64,000 nt of DNA. Origin: Psychrosphaera sp. B3R10 (GTDB lineage: Bacteria > Pseudomonadota > Gammaproteobacteria > Enterobacterales > Alteromonadaceae). Location: positions 124,001 to 188,000 of the forward strand of contig NZ_JAHKQH010000007.1 in the NCBI RefSeq assembly GCF_018861025.1. Reading direction: 5' to 3'. Shown in pieces: positions 18,363 through 28,806 of the stretch (the first letter of the stretch is position 1; every line of letters starts with the position of its first letter). A program made the translations under genes and the position numbers. The notes beneath the pieces are model-generated. The model made no database searches. It was not told where the DNA came from and was given only the letters and a program-made list of their open reading frames with translations.

Positions 18363-19727
18363 TTAAAGGTGTTCTAACGCCTCAACTAAGCGCGATATAC
18401 CAATCACCTTCATATTGGCAATTGTATCTTTAGGCATATTGTTTTTGGGTACGATTGCACGTTTAAAGCCATGTTTCGCGGCCTCCCGCAAACGTTCTTG
18501 GCCATTTGCAACCGGTCTTATTTCACCAGCGAGACCAACCTCTCCAAAAACAACAAGCTCACGATCCAACGGGGAATCTCGAAAACTTGATACCATGGCC
18601 AACAACAGCGCTAAATCTGCACTCGTTTCACTAACTTTTACGCCCCCAACAACATTAACAAAAACATCCTGATCGCCAAGCATCAAGCCGCCATGTCTGT
18701 GTAGTACAGCAAGTAACATTGCTAGCCGGTTTGAGTCTAAACCGACAGCAACGCGCCTGGGGTGCCCCATTTGCGAGTGATCAACCAAGGCTTGAATTTC
18801 GACCAACAACGGGCGAGTTCCTTCCCATAAAACCATAACAGAGCTGCCAGACGAGTCCCCTTCTGCACGATTTAAAAATATTGCGCTTGGATTACTGACT
18901 TCTTTTAAGCCTTTGTCCGTCATTGCAAACACACCAAGCTCATTAACCGCGCCAAATCTGTTTTTAGTACCTCGTAAAGTTCGATATCGGCCATCTGTGT
19001 CACCATCTAACATGATGCTAGCATCGATACAGTGTTCCAATACTTTAGGCCCTGCCAAATTACCGTCTTTGGTGACATGGCCAACCATAATCACCGCAAC
19101 ATTATTTTGTTTCGCAAAACGAGTTAAATACGCTGCGCCTTCACGTACCTGAGATACACTCCCCGGCGCAGATGCAATTTCAGCCATATGCATAACTTGA
19201 ATTGAATCAACAACCATAATCGAAGGTTTGATATTTTGAGCATGAATACAAATCGCTTCTACACTTGTTTCTGCCAATGCGTTTAATTTATTGGTTGCTA
19301 AACCTAGTCGATTAGCTCGCATCGCAACTTGTTGCAAACTCTCTTCCCCCGTCACATATAGGGTAGACATATGCTCGGCCAAAAAGCACATTGTTTGCAG
19401 CAATAAAGTACTTTTCCCTGCACCTGGACTTCCGCCAATTAGTATTGCAGAACCAGGCACTACGCCGCCGCCTAATACTCGGTCAAATTCTCCATAACCA
19501 GTCGTAAACCTAGGCAGTGCTTCAAGGTTAACCTTATCCAAAGTTTGGACCTTGTTCTCAGCTGCTCCCGCATAACCTTCATAACGGCTAACAGATGCCT
19601 TAGTCTTAGCTGCAACACGGAATTCAGAAATCGTATTCCAAGCATGGCAATCTGTACATTGTCCCTGCCACCGCGGATACTCTGAACCACAATCGCTACA
19701 TACATACGCTATTTTTGATTTCGCCAT
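18363..19727 (-). CDS. radA: DNA repair protein RadA
   Basis: A RecA-like, DnaB-type branch-migration ATPase for recombinational repair. The start chosen is the ATG at 19727 (MAKSKIAYVC), which gives 454 residues as in E. coli; an upstream extension to 19769 has no family support. Features in order: a four-cysteine zinc finger (CSDC...CTDC, about 10-30), Walker A GGSPGAGKST, the KNRFG motif of RadA and a C-terminal Lon-protease-like domain (about 300-454). Confidence 0.95.
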   Translation of the reverse strand: MAKSKIAYVCSDCGSEYPRWQGQCTDCHAWNTISEFRVAAKTKASVSRYEGYAGAAENKVQTLDKVNLEALPRFTTGYGEFDRVLGGGVVPGSAILIGGSPGAGKSTLLLQTMCFLAEHMSTLYVTGEESLQQVAMRANRLGLATNKLNALAETSVEAICIHAQNIKPSIMVVDSIQVMHMAEIASAPGSVSQVREGAAYLTRFAKQNNVAVIMVGHVTKDGNLAGPKVLEHCIDASIMLDGDTDGRYRTLRGTKNRFGAVNELGVFAMTDKGLKEVSNPSAIFLNRAEGDSSGSSVMVLWEGTRPLLVEIQALVDHSQMGHPRRVAVGLDSNRLAMLLAVLHRHGGLMLGDQDVFVNVVGGVKVSETSADLALLLAMVSSFRDSPLDRELVVFGEVGLAGEIRPVANGQERLREAAKHGFKRAIVPKNNMPKDTIANMKVIGISRLVEALEHL

Positions 19728-20001
19728 AATTTCTCTGCTTGTTATACTAATGTCACAAGTCCGTGGCATAATTATTGCTTCATCTAAAGTAATAAAATAT
19801 ACACTTGTTTAAATTTGTATTTGACCCGAACTATTGATGTTAGAGCTAAATGCTCTATATTTATGAATAAATAACAAAAAATTAAATAAACTAAATTGTT
19901 ACTCAATTGAAAATTATAAATGATTTATAAATAATTGTATTCATTTGTGAGGTGGGTTTTAATTGTTTTGTATTAAAAATTGCAGGTAATCAAATCTTTA
20001 T

Positions 20002-22545
20002 ATGGCAACCGAATTACACGATTACAACAACATAATTGAAGATTTAAAATCTGCGGTCAATCACGCGGACTTTGATAAGCAATTTAAATCTAAAGTATCG
20101 AGTGTACCTAAGGCCAAACAGTTTCTTATAAAAATGGAGTTGAAGAGACTTGGGCAACCTTGTAACCGACTCTTAGATTTACGTGGCCATGTTGCTGGCG
20201 AACCTACTGCATTTGAATATAAGGGACAGATCCATTTTCTAGATGAAGTCGCTAAACAAATTTTTAAAGATCAAATAGAAAAATTTGGTCAATACACCAT
20301 TGGTTGTTACGAAGCCGTGCTTAATGCGGAAAACAACCATAGGGTAATGCATAAAAAAGAGCAAGAAGCGCGTCTAGTTGAAAAAGCTCGACAGGAAAAA
20401 AACCCACGAGCCTCTACTAGTGCAGATGCTGAACAAGTAAATAAAGCCCCAGAAAAACCCAAAATCATTTACGGTGCAAATCTTGTGCACTTTACCCAAT
20501 ACGGAATTCGAGCAGAAGAGCGAATGAATTTCAGTATCGCTATTGAAATGCAATTTGCAATTGGTGATACATTAAAAGCAGTCAGTAGTGACCTCTCGGT
20601 TAGTGGGATAAAAGTAAAAGTGCCTTCTGCGAGAAAGTTTGTTAAAGGTCAAAAAATTGCAATTTACCTAACAGGTTTAGAGCAAGAGTTTGAATTAGGT
20701 CTCAAAGACGGTATTCAATATGAAGTCGTTGGCATCGATAAAATCAATATCGCCAATAATTACATTAGAATGAAAAGAACATTCACTGAGGACATTGCAG
20801 CCTTTGATGATTTCCTTGGCAATTTTATAAACGGCAATAAACGTCGCTATAAAGTGAATTTGGACAATACGCTTGAAGCTGTAGCGGTTAAGGGGTATGA
20901 GCAGTATTACCTACCACGGGTTACCACCTTGCCCGTTTATATCCGTCAAATTAATGACCGTTTGTTGCCTACATTGGCGCTCGCGACCGAAAACAATCGT
21001 TCCACACTTGGCTATTTTAGTGACGAAAGTAAAAATTTGGTATTTCAACAAATATTGGATATGGCAAGACTTGAAAATATGCTGCTCAGTGATCGCGGCA
21101 TTAAGGAGTCTTTACTTTATTGCTTTACCCACGCTCGTAAAGGAAAAGTATATTTTTACTCTGCAACCACTGAAGAACTCGATGCATCGCCAGAATTGCG
21201 GTCAACGTTTTTGCATTTTGCGAGTAAAAAAGACAGTTGGAAAGTTTTCAAATTACAGTTAGTACCGGTTTCAGAACATGATGCCCATATTCCTTTATCT
21301 GTTCCAGATTCCGCAGGTAAAGAAATTCAACGCTACAATCAAATACCGTCACCAAAAGTCCAAGGGTTATTGCAGAATTTAAAATTCATTGTTTATATGA
21401 CTCCGATTTCAAATCCAGATCAAAAAGAAGCCTATCAAAAATATCATGAGATGACTGCGCCGGCCGCACAATTGAACAAGTTTGGCCACCCTAAATTAAA
21501 ACGTTACATAAATATGGAAGTCGAAACCATTGAATACGTTAATTTAAGGTCAGAGGAGCGCTATTTATATAAGACAGAGGTCTCTGTTGCCCTCCCAGGC
21601 CAAGAAGAACGAGCAAAAGGTACGACACGTGACTTTTCAAGTCACGGCTTACAGCTTGTCATTGAGCAAGGTTGCCCGTTTACAAAAGGCGATATTATTG
21701 TCATTGGTCTGCCTGAAATGCAGCGTGTAACTAACAAGTTTAATTTAACTAAATTAGCATACGAAATCGTGGCTATTTCGCGCGACAAAACAGTTATGAA
21801 TTTACGAACCTTTGAACCTAAAGGCGTGCATCATGGTCGACAATTTTTCAAAAAACTAATTGTGCAGAACAAAGCCAAACTTACCCCTGCAAAAATGGAA
21901 AGTCGCTATCCGGGTTTATCTAAAGCGCTAAGAAACTTGTGCGCTAAACACGTTTGCAACACGCCTATTTATATCGACAAAGAAGGAACAAAAGTTGACA
22001 TAAATTTGGTGGGGAAGAGCTGCGAAGCTAACTTGATTTTGCACTTGTTGAGTAAACATAAACCTGAACAACATGATATTAGTCTATACCCTTTGCTAAA
22101 AGACAACGCGGCAAACAATGTGTTTGCTCCTCTCGTTGCCGATATGGAACGGGCAGATACACCTAAAACAGTGGAACTGTTTATTCGTTATCGTACCGAT
22201 CAAAATACAGAAGCTCGCTCGTTTATATGCCATTACGCAGATCAGTTTTTATCAACCGAAATGTTAACGAGCTTTATCAAAGCCAGTACCAAAGCCGATG
22301 TATTTTTTGCTTTTAGAATTTATATTTCGAAAACTGGGCGTCCTGACATGGATTATATTTCCAGAGAGCTAAGTTACATTGGAAATTATTCCCAACATAG
22401 AGCAAAAGAACTTGAAGGCCGGTTGTGGAATGTTACTGGTGTTGGCGATATGGTTGATATATCTGAAGAAGTATTAACCAGATTTGGTTACTCTGTTGAA
22501 GAAATCCAAAAGCAATTGGAACGACGTTACAAATTATTAAACTAG
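20002..22545 (+). CDS. Large PilZ domain protein (847 aa)
   Basis: 847 residues, no signal peptide or membrane segments, mostly charged. Two regions look like PilZ domains. One at about 180-260 has a D-L-S-V-S-G-I-K-V motif. A second at about 505-610 has EERYLYK followed by TRDFSSHGLQLVI, the DxSxxG signature. The C-terminal 200 residues are not recognised. Large multi-PilZ cytoplasmic proteins of this kind occur in Shewanella and Vibrio relatives. c-di-GMP binding is inferred; the output is unknown. It stands alone after a 274-bp AT-rich leader. Confidence 0.8.
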   Translation: MATELHDYNNIIEDLKSAVNHADFDKQFKSKVSSVPKAKQFLIKMELKRLGQPCNRLLDLRGHVAGEPTAFEYKGQIHFLDEVAKQIFKDQIEKFGQYTIGCYEAVLNAENNHRVMHKKEQEARLVEKARQEKNPRASTSADAEQVNKAPEKPKIIYGANLVHFTQYGIRAEERMNFSIAIEMQFAIGDTLKAVSSDLSVSGIKVKVPSARKFVKGQKIAIYLTGLEQEFELGLKDGIQYEVVGIDKINIANNYIRMKRTFTEDIAAFDDFLGNFINGNKRRYKVNLDNTLEAVAVKGYEQYYLPRVTTLPVYIRQINDRLLPTLALATENNRSTLGYFSDESKNLVFQQILDMARLENMLLSDRGIKESLLYCFTHARKGKVYFYSATTEELDASPELRSTFLHFASKKDSWKVFKLQLVPVSEHDAHIPLSVPDSAGKEIQRYNQIPSPKVQGLLQNLKFIVYMTPISNPDQKEAYQKYHEMTAPAAQLNKFGHPKLKRYINMEVETIEYVNLRSEERYLYKTEVSVALPGQEERAKGTTRDFSSHGLQLVIEQGCPFTKGDIIVIGLPEMQRVTNKFNLTKLAYEIVAISRDKTVMNLRTFEPKGVHHGRQFFKKLIVQNKAKLTPAKMESRYPGLSKALRNLCAKHVCNTPIYIDKEGTKVDINLVGKSCEANLILHLLSKHKPEQHDISLYPLLKDNAANNVFAPLVADMERADTPKTVELFIRYRTDQNTEARSFICHYADQFLSTEMLTSFIKASTKADVFFAFRIYISKTGRPDMDYISRELSYIGNYSQHRAKELEGRLWNVTGVGDMVDISEEVLTRFGYSVEEIQKQLERRYKLLN

Positions 22546-22743
22546 TTATTAAGTTGCGGCCTGCTGAAGTCCTTCCACTGGAAATTCTCTAGTCCAAAGT
22601 CCCCCCAGAATCAAAACAAGAAACGAGAAACGGATTACATTATATATGTGTAACCCTCCCATATATTTTAATGTCGACTCGCGATGGTTGCTATTACACA
22701 AGTCGAACAATAATGCACTGATAAAACCAATAGATATAACGAG

Positions 22744-22983
22744 TTATTTATCGTCTGGAAGCTGTTCAAACTCACTGCGTTTTTGATCAAAAAATTCTTG
22801 CAATTTTTCTGGTTGTTGCATTAACGCCATCACTTTTTGCATCGCTTCTAAATGTTCAGGATCTTGTTTTTGAAACATTTCCATGCCGTGCATCTTACTT
22901 TTTTCAGCCATTTCCTCGAATGTTTCAGCTTGAAATTTAAGGTCGCACGCACCGCCTAATTGCTTACATGTCATCGTTTTCAT
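22744..22983 (-). CDS. DUF1059 family small protein
   Basis: 79 residues opening with MKTMTCKQLGGACD, the two-cysteine hallmark of DUF1059. A helical acidic tail follows, with Met-rich and Gln-rich stretches. The function is unknown. The 198 bp separating it from the preceding PilZ gene hold nothing I recognise. Confidence 0.85.
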   Translation of the reverse strand: MKTMTCKQLGGACDLKFQAETFEEMAEKSKMHGMEMFQKQDPEHLEAMQKVMALMQQPEKLQEFFDQKRSEFEQLPDDK

Positions 22984-23114
22984 TTATCATTCCTTTCTAA
23001 ATTATCAATTTTTGGTAAAACGTCGGCAATGGTTAACTAGCTACAAACGAACCCAATAACATTGCCGAACTTTATTACTGTCAAAATACAACAGATGGAC
23101 ACTGAACTCTATTT

Positions 23115-25712
23115 TTAAACATCAACGGACTGAATATTTAACGTAAATTCACCATCAATCACATCTAATTCAATCTTGTCTTTCGGTTTAATTTCGCCTG
23201 ACAACAAAGCTTGTGCAAGTTTGTTTTCAACATACAATTGAATTGCACGTTTTAATGGCCTTGCACCAAACACTGGATCAAAACCCGCTTCCGCTATTTG
23301 ATCTAATGCCGCTTCCGTTAAGGTCATTTCTACTTCTTGTTCAGCTAATCGTTTTTTCAGCCCCGTTAATTGAATTCCGGCAATCTGTTTAATTTCAGCA
23401 GAATTCAACGGATGAAATACCACAGTGTCGTCAATTCGATTAATGAACTCTGGACGGAAATGTTTACCGACAACTTCCATGACCATAGCCTTCATCGATT
23501 CATAATCGGCAGGTTCTTTACCTACATATCCTGATTGAATTAAATCAGAGCCTAGATTTGAGGTCATAATAATAACGGTATTTCTAAAGTCGACGGTTCG
23601 ACCTTGTCCATCTGTTAACCGACCTTCATCTAACACTTGTAACAATATATTAAACACATCAGGGTGGGCTTTTTCAACCTCATCTAGCAAAACAACAGAG
23701 TAAGGTTTTCGGCGTACAAGTTCAGTTAAGTACCCACCTTCTTCATAACCCACATAACCAGGAGGCGCACCAATTAGTCGAGCGACCGAGTGCTTCTCCA
23801 TAAACTCAGACATATCTATACGAACCATAGCGTCGGTTGAATCGAATAGAAAGTGAGCTAAAGATTTAGTAAGCTCGGTTTTCCCTACTCCCGTTGGGCC
23901 AAGGAACAAAAACGAGCCATTTGGTCGGTTTGGGTCTGACAGCCCAGCTCGCGAACGACGAATTGCATTTGCTACAGATCTGACCGCCTCTTCTTGTCCT
24001 ATGACTTTAGCGTGCAGCTGTTCTTCCATTTTCAACAATTTATCACGTTCACTTTCAAGCATCTTAGTGACCGGGATCCCCGTCCAACGTGATAAAACCT
24101 CAGCAATTTCTTTTTCTGTCACTTTATTACGAAGCAATGTCATGCCTTGCATTTCTGCCTGCGACGCTAAATCCAACTGTTTTTCAAGCTCTGGTATTCG
24201 ACCATATTGCAGTTCAGACATACGTTGCAAATCGCTTGCTCGTCGCGCTGTATCAAGGTCCATTCTGGACTGTTCAAGTTGCTCTTTAATATTTTGAGTG
24301 CCTGACAATGCAGCTTTTTCAGCTTTCCACACTTCTTCGAGCTCTTGGTATTTTTTATCTAATATATTGATCTGATCTCTGATCAACATTAATCGATTTT
24401 TACTGGCTTCATCTGTTTCTTTTAACAGCGCATTATCTTCAAGTTTTAATTGAATGATTTTCCGTTCCAATTTTTCCAATTCTTCTGGCTTGGAATCGAT
24501 TTGCATTCGAATACTGGAACCCGCTTCATCAATAAGATCAATCGCTTTGTCAGGTAATTGTCTGTCACTGATGTAACGATGAGATAAGCTGGCCGCTGCT
24601 ACGATTGCAGGGTCGGTAATATCAACAGAATGATGCAATTCGTAACGCTCTTTTAATCCACGTAAAATTGCCACTGTATCTTCAACGTTTGGCTCATCAA
24701 CCTGAACCTTCTGGAAACGACGTTCCAATGCAGCATCTTTTTCAATGTATTTACGATATTCGTCTAACGTTGTGGCACCAACACAATGTAATTCGCCTCG
24801 GGCTAATGCCGGTTTAAGCATGTTACCGGCATCCATTGCGCCATCAGATTTACCGGCACCAACCATAGTATGAATTTCATCGATAAATAGGATGACCTGC
24901 CCTTCTTCTTTCGCAAGTTCATTTAATACCGATTTAAGTCGTTCTTCAAATTCACCACGAAATTTCGCGCCCGCAACTAAGGCACCCAGATCGAGCGACA
25001 ACACACGTTTGCTTTTAAGTCCCTCAGGCACTTCACCATTGATGATCCGTTGCGCTAAGCCTTCTACAATGGCTGTTTTACCAACACCAGGTTCACCAAT
25101 TAACACAGGGTTGTTTTTTGTACGGCGTTGCAATACCTGCACAGTGCGGCGGATCTCTTCGTCTCGCCCAATAACAGGGTCTAGCTTACCTTGTTCAGCG
25201 CGTTGAGTTAAATCAACTGTATATTTTTCAAGAGCTTGACGTACATCTTCCGCGTTGGCATCTTCAACTTTCTGCCCACCACGCATCGTATTTATCGCTT
25301 CTTCAACTTTTTGCTTTGTCAAACCGAGTAATTTTAGTATTTTACCGGCAGTACCATTATCGTCGACCAAAGCGAGTAGGAATACTTCACTGGTTATAAA
25401 TTTGTCTTTCCGCTGTTGCGCCAGTTTGTCACACATATTTAAAATTTGAGCCGTGCTTCGAGACAATTGAATGTCGCCACCAATTCCGGTCACGGTAGGG
25501 ATAGCTTCCAACTCTCTTGATATTTTTGAGCGTAACTCTGCGGCGTTCACTCGACAATGATGAAGCAAGGTAATAACCGAGCTATTTTCTTGATTAATAA
25601 GAGAGTTGAGAATGTGAACAGGTTCTATATATTGATGATCACGACCAACAGCTAATGACTGTGCATCGGCAATTGCCTGTTGAAATTTATTTGTTAATCG
25701 ATCTAATCGCAT
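23115..25712 (-). CDS. clpB: ATP-dependent disaggregase ClpB
   Basis: A Hsp100 hexamer that rescues aggregated proteins together with DnaK. 865 residues: Clp-N domain (1-145), AAA1 with GEPGVGKT (about 205-212), the long middle coiled-coil propeller (about 410-525), AAA2 with GPTGVGKT (about 605) and the C-terminal GARPLKR sensor-2 region. Full length and intact. A possible heat-shock promoter lies upstream (25754-25780). Confidence 0.97.
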   Translation of the reverse strand: MRLDRLTNKFQQAIADAQSLAVGRDHQYIEPVHILNSLINQENSSVITLLHHCRVNAAELRSKISRELEAIPTVTGIGGDIQLSRSTAQILNMCDKLAQQRKDKFITSEVFLLALVDDNGTAGKILKLLGLTKQKVEEAINTMRGGQKVEDANAEDVRQALEKYTVDLTQRAEQGKLDPVIGRDEEIRRTVQVLQRRTKNNPVLIGEPGVGKTAIVEGLAQRIINGEVPEGLKSKRVLSLDLGALVAGAKFRGEFEERLKSVLNELAKEEGQVILFIDEIHTMVGAGKSDGAMDAGNMLKPALARGELHCVGATTLDEYRKYIEKDAALERRFQKVQVDEPNVEDTVAILRGLKERYELHHSVDITDPAIVAAASLSHRYISDRQLPDKAIDLIDEAGSSIRMQIDSKPEELEKLERKIIQLKLEDNALLKETDEASKNRLMLIRDQINILDKKYQELEEVWKAEKAALSGTQNIKEQLEQSRMDLDTARRASDLQRMSELQYGRIPELEKQLDLASQAEMQGMTLLRNKVTEKEIAEVLSRWTGIPVTKMLESERDKLLKMEEQLHAKVIGQEEAVRSVANAIRRSRAGLSDPNRPNGSFLFLGPTGVGKTELTKSLAHFLFDSTDAMVRIDMSEFMEKHSVARLIGAPPGYVGYEEGGYLTELVRRKPYSVVLLDEVEKAHPDVFNILLQVLDEGRLTDGQGRTVDFRNTVIIMTSNLGSDLIQSGYVGKEPADYESMKAMVMEVVGKHFRPEFINRIDDTVVFHPLNSAEIKQIAGIQLTGLKKRLAEQEVEMTLTEAALDQIAEAGFDPVFGARPLKRAIQLYVENKLAQALLSGEIKPKDKIELDVIDGEFTLNIQSVDV

Positions 25713-25753
25713 TACATACCTCGAAAATAGAAACGGACTTAGTTACTTATAAA

Positions 25754-25780
25754 AGTTTGGTCTAATTCGAATTTTTCAAT
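25754..25780 (-). promoter_or_regulatory. Candidate sigma-32 promoter for clpB
   Basis: On the minus strand, ATTGAAA (near the CTTGAAA -35 consensus) is followed after 13 nt by CCAAACT, a weak match to the CCCCATnT -10 element. It is 40-70 bp upstream of the clpB start, where such a promoter is expected. The match is partial. Confidence 0.35.
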
Positions 25781-25825
25781 GACAAACAGTAAAATTAATT
25801 GTTCATACCGATTTAAACAGTCAAC

Positions 25826-26575
25826 CTAGTCAATCCAAATAATGGAAACCATGCGTCCGGTTTGGCCATCTCGACGGTAAGAGTAAAATTGGTCATTCTG
25901 TTCAAATGTGCAATGTTCGCCCCCCGAAATAAACTTAACGCCCAATAACTCTAGTTGAATTTTTGCAATTTCGTATATATTTGCAGAATATTTTTGGGGG
26001 ATTTTTTTTGACTCAAAACACCTGCTAAAAATAGGATTAAGTTGTTGGAAGTAATCAAAAACGTCTTGGCCAACTTCAAATGCGCTTTGGCCTATTGCTG
26101 GCCCCATATAAACGTGTAAATCCTGTGCCTGAGCGGTAAATTTTGCAAGGGTTTTAGCGATAATACCATTGGCTAATCCACGCCACCCAGCATGAATTGC
26201 GGCTACTTGAGTGCCGGTATTGTCAACTAACAATAATGGTAAACAATCTGCGGTCATTACCGCGCACAGTGTTTTCGTCAAGAAAGTGTAACTTGCATCT
26301 GCCTCTAAATAAGGCCGGTACTCATAAGGTAATTCCACAACAGTATTTGTGTGGGTTTGATTTAGCCAATATGGCTCAGAGGGAAAATTAAGCTCTTCGC
26401 GTAACAAAGCTCGATTGGCCATCACAGAAGATAAATCGTCGCCGACATGGGTGGCGACGTTAAGTCCATTAAACGGAGCTTTTGACACTCCGTCCAATCG
26501 CGTACTCGTGCCAGCACAAATACGTTTTTTAATTTTACTGCTTAAATTTGGAAAATCAGCAGAAATCCATTTCAT
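25826..26575 (-). CDS. pgeF: Peptidoglycan editing factor PgeF (YfiH/DUF152 family)
   Basis: 249 residues of the YfiH multicopper-oxidase-like family. In E. coli it removes misincorporated L-Ser from muropeptides; older annotations say polyphenol oxidase or laccase. The metal-site motifs are visible: TADCLPLL, HAGWRGL and the C-terminal EHCTF...YSYRRDG. It overlaps the end of rluD by 20 bp, indicating translational coupling as in other gammaproteobacteria. Confidence 0.92.
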   Translation of the reverse strand: MKWISADFPNLSSKIKKRICAGTSTRLDGVSKAPFNGLNVATHVGDDLSSVMANRALLREELNFPSEPYWLNQTHTNTVVELPYEYRPYLEADASYTFLTKTLCAVMTADCLPLLLVDNTGTQVAAIHAGWRGLANGIIAKTLAKFTAQAQDLHVYMGPAIGQSAFEVGQDVFDYFQQLNPIFSRCFESKKIPQKYSANIYEIAKIQLELLGVKFISGGEHCTFEQNDQFYSYRRDGQTGRMVSIIWID

Positions 26576-27539
26576 CTTGATGTTCCGTTGCGTCGTTGTT
26601 TAATTCACTTAATAACTGAATAAAATCGTCTGGCAGTGGTGCTTCAAATGTCATTTCTTCGCCACTTATTGGGTGGTGAAAACTCAACATTGCCGCATGT
26701 AATGCTTGGCGTTTAAAACTTCTTAAGTATTGAATAAACTGCTCAGACGCACCTTTTGGCGTATGCACTCTGCCGCCATATTGAATGTCACCCACTAATG
26801 GATGTCTAATATGAGACATATGCACACGAATTTGGTGTGTCCGTCCGGTTTCTAGCCTTAAACGAATATGCGTGTGAACTCGAAACTTTTTGATCAAACG
26901 ATAATGAGTCACTGATTCACGACCCATATTGGTTACCGCCATACTCGTGCGTTTGGTTGAATGACGACCAATTGGTTTATCTACCGTTCCGCCGGCAGTT
27001 AGACGCCCTAAACAGACAGCTTCATATTCTCTGGTCACTTCTCTGTTTTGCATATCTGATACTAACTGAGTTTGGGCGGGTACCGTTTTAGCAACAACCA
27101 TTAACCCTGTCGTATCTTTATCTAGACGATGTACGATACCAGCTCGCGGAACTAGATCAATTTCTGGAAAATGATGCAGTAAGGCATTCAAAATGGTTCC
27201 AGACTGATTACCAGCCCCTGGATGTACCACCAAATTCGCCGGTTTGTTGATAACTAAAATGTCATCATCTTCATAAACGATATCTAATTTGATATCTTCT
27301 GGTTGGTGATGGACCTCTACCTCAAGCTCAGCTGAGATATGAATTTCTTCATCGCCCATCATCTTTTCTCGAGCTTTTGAAATTATTTCGCCATTAACTT
27401 GAACTTTTTCATCTAAAATCCACTCTTTAAGACGACTTCTTGAATATTCAGGAAACAAATCAGCAATTACTTGGTCTAAGCGTTTGCCAAAATGTTCTTC
27501 TTTAACGTGTGCATGTAGTTCTATTGTTTCTTTGTTCAT
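26556..27539 (-). CDS. rluD: 23S rRNA pseudouridine synthase RluD
   Basis: Makes pseudouridines 1911, 1915 and 1917 in helix 69 of 23S rRNA. An N-terminal S4 RNA-binding domain (about 15-75) is followed by the catalytic domain with HRLDKDTTGL, whose Asp (about 140) is the nucleophile. The start is placed at the ATG at 27539 (MNKETIELHAHV), giving 327 residues; the 11-residue longer frame lacks support. It is divergent from bamD. Confidence 0.95.
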   Translation of the reverse strand: MNKETIELHAHVKEEHFGKRLDQVIADLFPEYSRSRLKEWILDEKVQVNGEIISKAREKMMGDEEIHISAELEVEVHHQPEDIKLDIVYEDDDILVINKPANLVVHPGAGNQSGTILNALLHHFPEIDLVPRAGIVHRLDKDTTGLMVVAKTVPAQTQLVSDMQNREVTREYEAVCLGRLTAGGTVDKPIGRHSTKRTSMAVTNMGRESVTHYRLIKKFRVHTHIRLRLETGRTHQIRVHMSHIRHPLVGDIQYGGRVHTPKGASEQFIQYLRSFKRQALHAAMLSFHHPISGEEMTFEAPLPDDFIQLLSELNNDATEHQDEMDFC

Positions 27540-27660
27540 GATAAATAGTTTGAATTTGCCAGTGCATGTCACTAAGGACTGAGTTAGAATGCGGTCGATA
27601 TTGCCTATTCTACTCGAAAAATGGTTTAACGAGAAAAGAAAACTCTTCAGGTTGTAATTA

Positions 27661-28416
27661 ATGTTTAATTTTAAGTCTAGATTTCGATTTACCTTACTGA
27701 TTGCTATCAGTATTTTTGTTTCTGCTTGTACTTCAGCACCGGACCAAGATGTAGAGCGTTTACCCGATCGTTCACCTCAGGCTCGCTACCAAGAAGCCAA
27801 ACAGCACCTTAACAACAATATGTATACCCGTGCGATTGGTATATTAACAGATTTAGAAAGCCGTTACCCATTTGGGCCGCTTTCTCGTCAAGTACAGCTT
27901 GATTTAATGTTTGCCTATTATAAATCAGGCAAATATGAAGAAGCGTTACCAGCTATAGACCGCTTTATTCGACTAAACCCAGATCATAGTAATCTTGATT
28001 ACGTGATTTATATGCGTGGGTTGGTGAATATGGATACCGGCGAAAACGCATTCCAAAACTTCTTTGGTATTGAAAATGCGGATAAAGATATGGAAGGTTC
28101 TCGTGAAGCCTTTAAAGACTTCAAGAAACTAGTAATCAAGTACCCAAATAGTAAATACAGTGAAGAAGCTAAATCACGAATGAAGGTTTTACTTGATAAA
28201 CTGGCCAGTCATGAAATCGTTATTGCCGAATATTATATGAGACGTTCATCTTATGTGGCGGCCGTTAATCGTTGTAAATATGTCTTAGAATATTATGGTC
28301 AGAGCGGCAGTGTGAAACGTGCACTAGAAATTATGATTGAAGCATATGACAAACTTGAATTACCAGAGATGAAAGCGGATACGGAAAAAGTATTAGCTGA
28401 AAACTTTTCAGATTAG
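27661..28416 (+). CDS. bamD: Outer membrane protein assembly factor BamD
   Basis: An outer-membrane lipoprotein of the BAM complex that folds beta-barrel proteins. The signal peptide ends in Val-Ser-Ala-Cys (Cys about 22), then TPR-like helices (YQEAKQHL, YPFGPLSRQVQLDL, YKSGKYEEALPAIDRFI). 251 residues is the normal length. Divergent from rluD, the conserved order. Confidence 0.95.
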   Translation: MFNFKSRFRFTLLIAISIFVSACTSAPDQDVERLPDRSPQARYQEAKQHLNNNMYTRAIGILTDLESRYPFGPLSRQVQLDLMFAYYKSGKYEEALPAIDRFIRLNPDHSNLDYVIYMRGLVNMDTGENAFQNFFGIENADKDMEGSREAFKDFKKLVIKYPNSKYSEEAKSRMKVLLDKLASHEIVIAEYYMRRSSYVAAVNRCKYVLEYYGQSGSVKRALEIMIEAYDKLELPEMKADTEKVLAENFSD

Positions 28417-28430
28417 CCCCCCCCGCTAAT
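28412..28430. repeat. Inverted repeat with poly-C loop overlapping the bamD stop codon
   Basis: ATTAGC and GCTAAT flank a loop made only of Cs; eight Cs follow the stop codon directly. It sits just before the larger terminator hairpin. Confidence 0.5.
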
Positions 28431-28431
28431 C

Positions 28432-28505
28432 AAAAAGCGCTTAATGAAATGATCCCAACGATTGGCATGTCCAACTATAGGGTTATTTCATTAAGCGCTT
28501 TTTTT
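28432..28505. terminator. Long bidirectional terminator between bamD and the arsR-type gene
   Basis: A perfect 19-bp stem (28432-28450 with 28485-28503) with A-runs on the left arm and a T-run on the right works on both strands. The 34-nt loop holds a further small TTGG/CCAA hairpin. The right arm ends at the stop codon region of the ArsR-family gene. Confidence 0.85.
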
Positions 28506-28806
28506 ATGGCGTTTTAGTTGAATAAAGTTGATGGAGCAAACTCATTATTTGTTTAACTTCATCACCACTTAACGAATAATAGACGGTCTGTGAGGCTTTA
28601 CGAGTCGCAACGTACTCTTCATTCCGCAGAATTGCTAAGTGTTGTGACAATGCTGACTGGCTAAGCCCAACACGTTCAGCTAACTCATTTACTGATAATT
28701 CTCCATCAAGCAAATTACACAGAATAAAAAGGCGTTTTTCGTTTGCCATTGTTTTAAGTAAAGCCAAAGCTTGTGGCGCGCACACACGCATTTCTTCTAA
28801 ATTCAT
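28504..28806 (-). CDS. ArsR family regulator, BigR/YgaV-like
   Basis: A 100-residue winged-helix repressor. The recognition region LSQSALSQHLAILR (about 48-61) and the beta-wing (RKASQTVYYSL) are typical. It resembles the sulfide- or persulfide-sensing BigR/SqrR/YgaV group: ALLK-x-M-A-N-E-x-R-L at the start and a Cys at position 30. The second redox cysteine expected near the C-terminus of that group is not present; the tail reads QLYSTKTP. A dithiol switch would therefore not be possible, and another Cys (Cys9) or another signal may serve. Its start overlaps the response regulator stop by 4 bp, so the two are one operon. Confidence 0.85.
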   Translation of the reverse strand: MNLEEMRVCAPQALALLKTMANEKRLFILCNLLDGELSVNELAERVGLSQSALSQHLAILRNEEYVATRKASQTVYYSLSGDEVKQIMSLLHQLYSTKTP

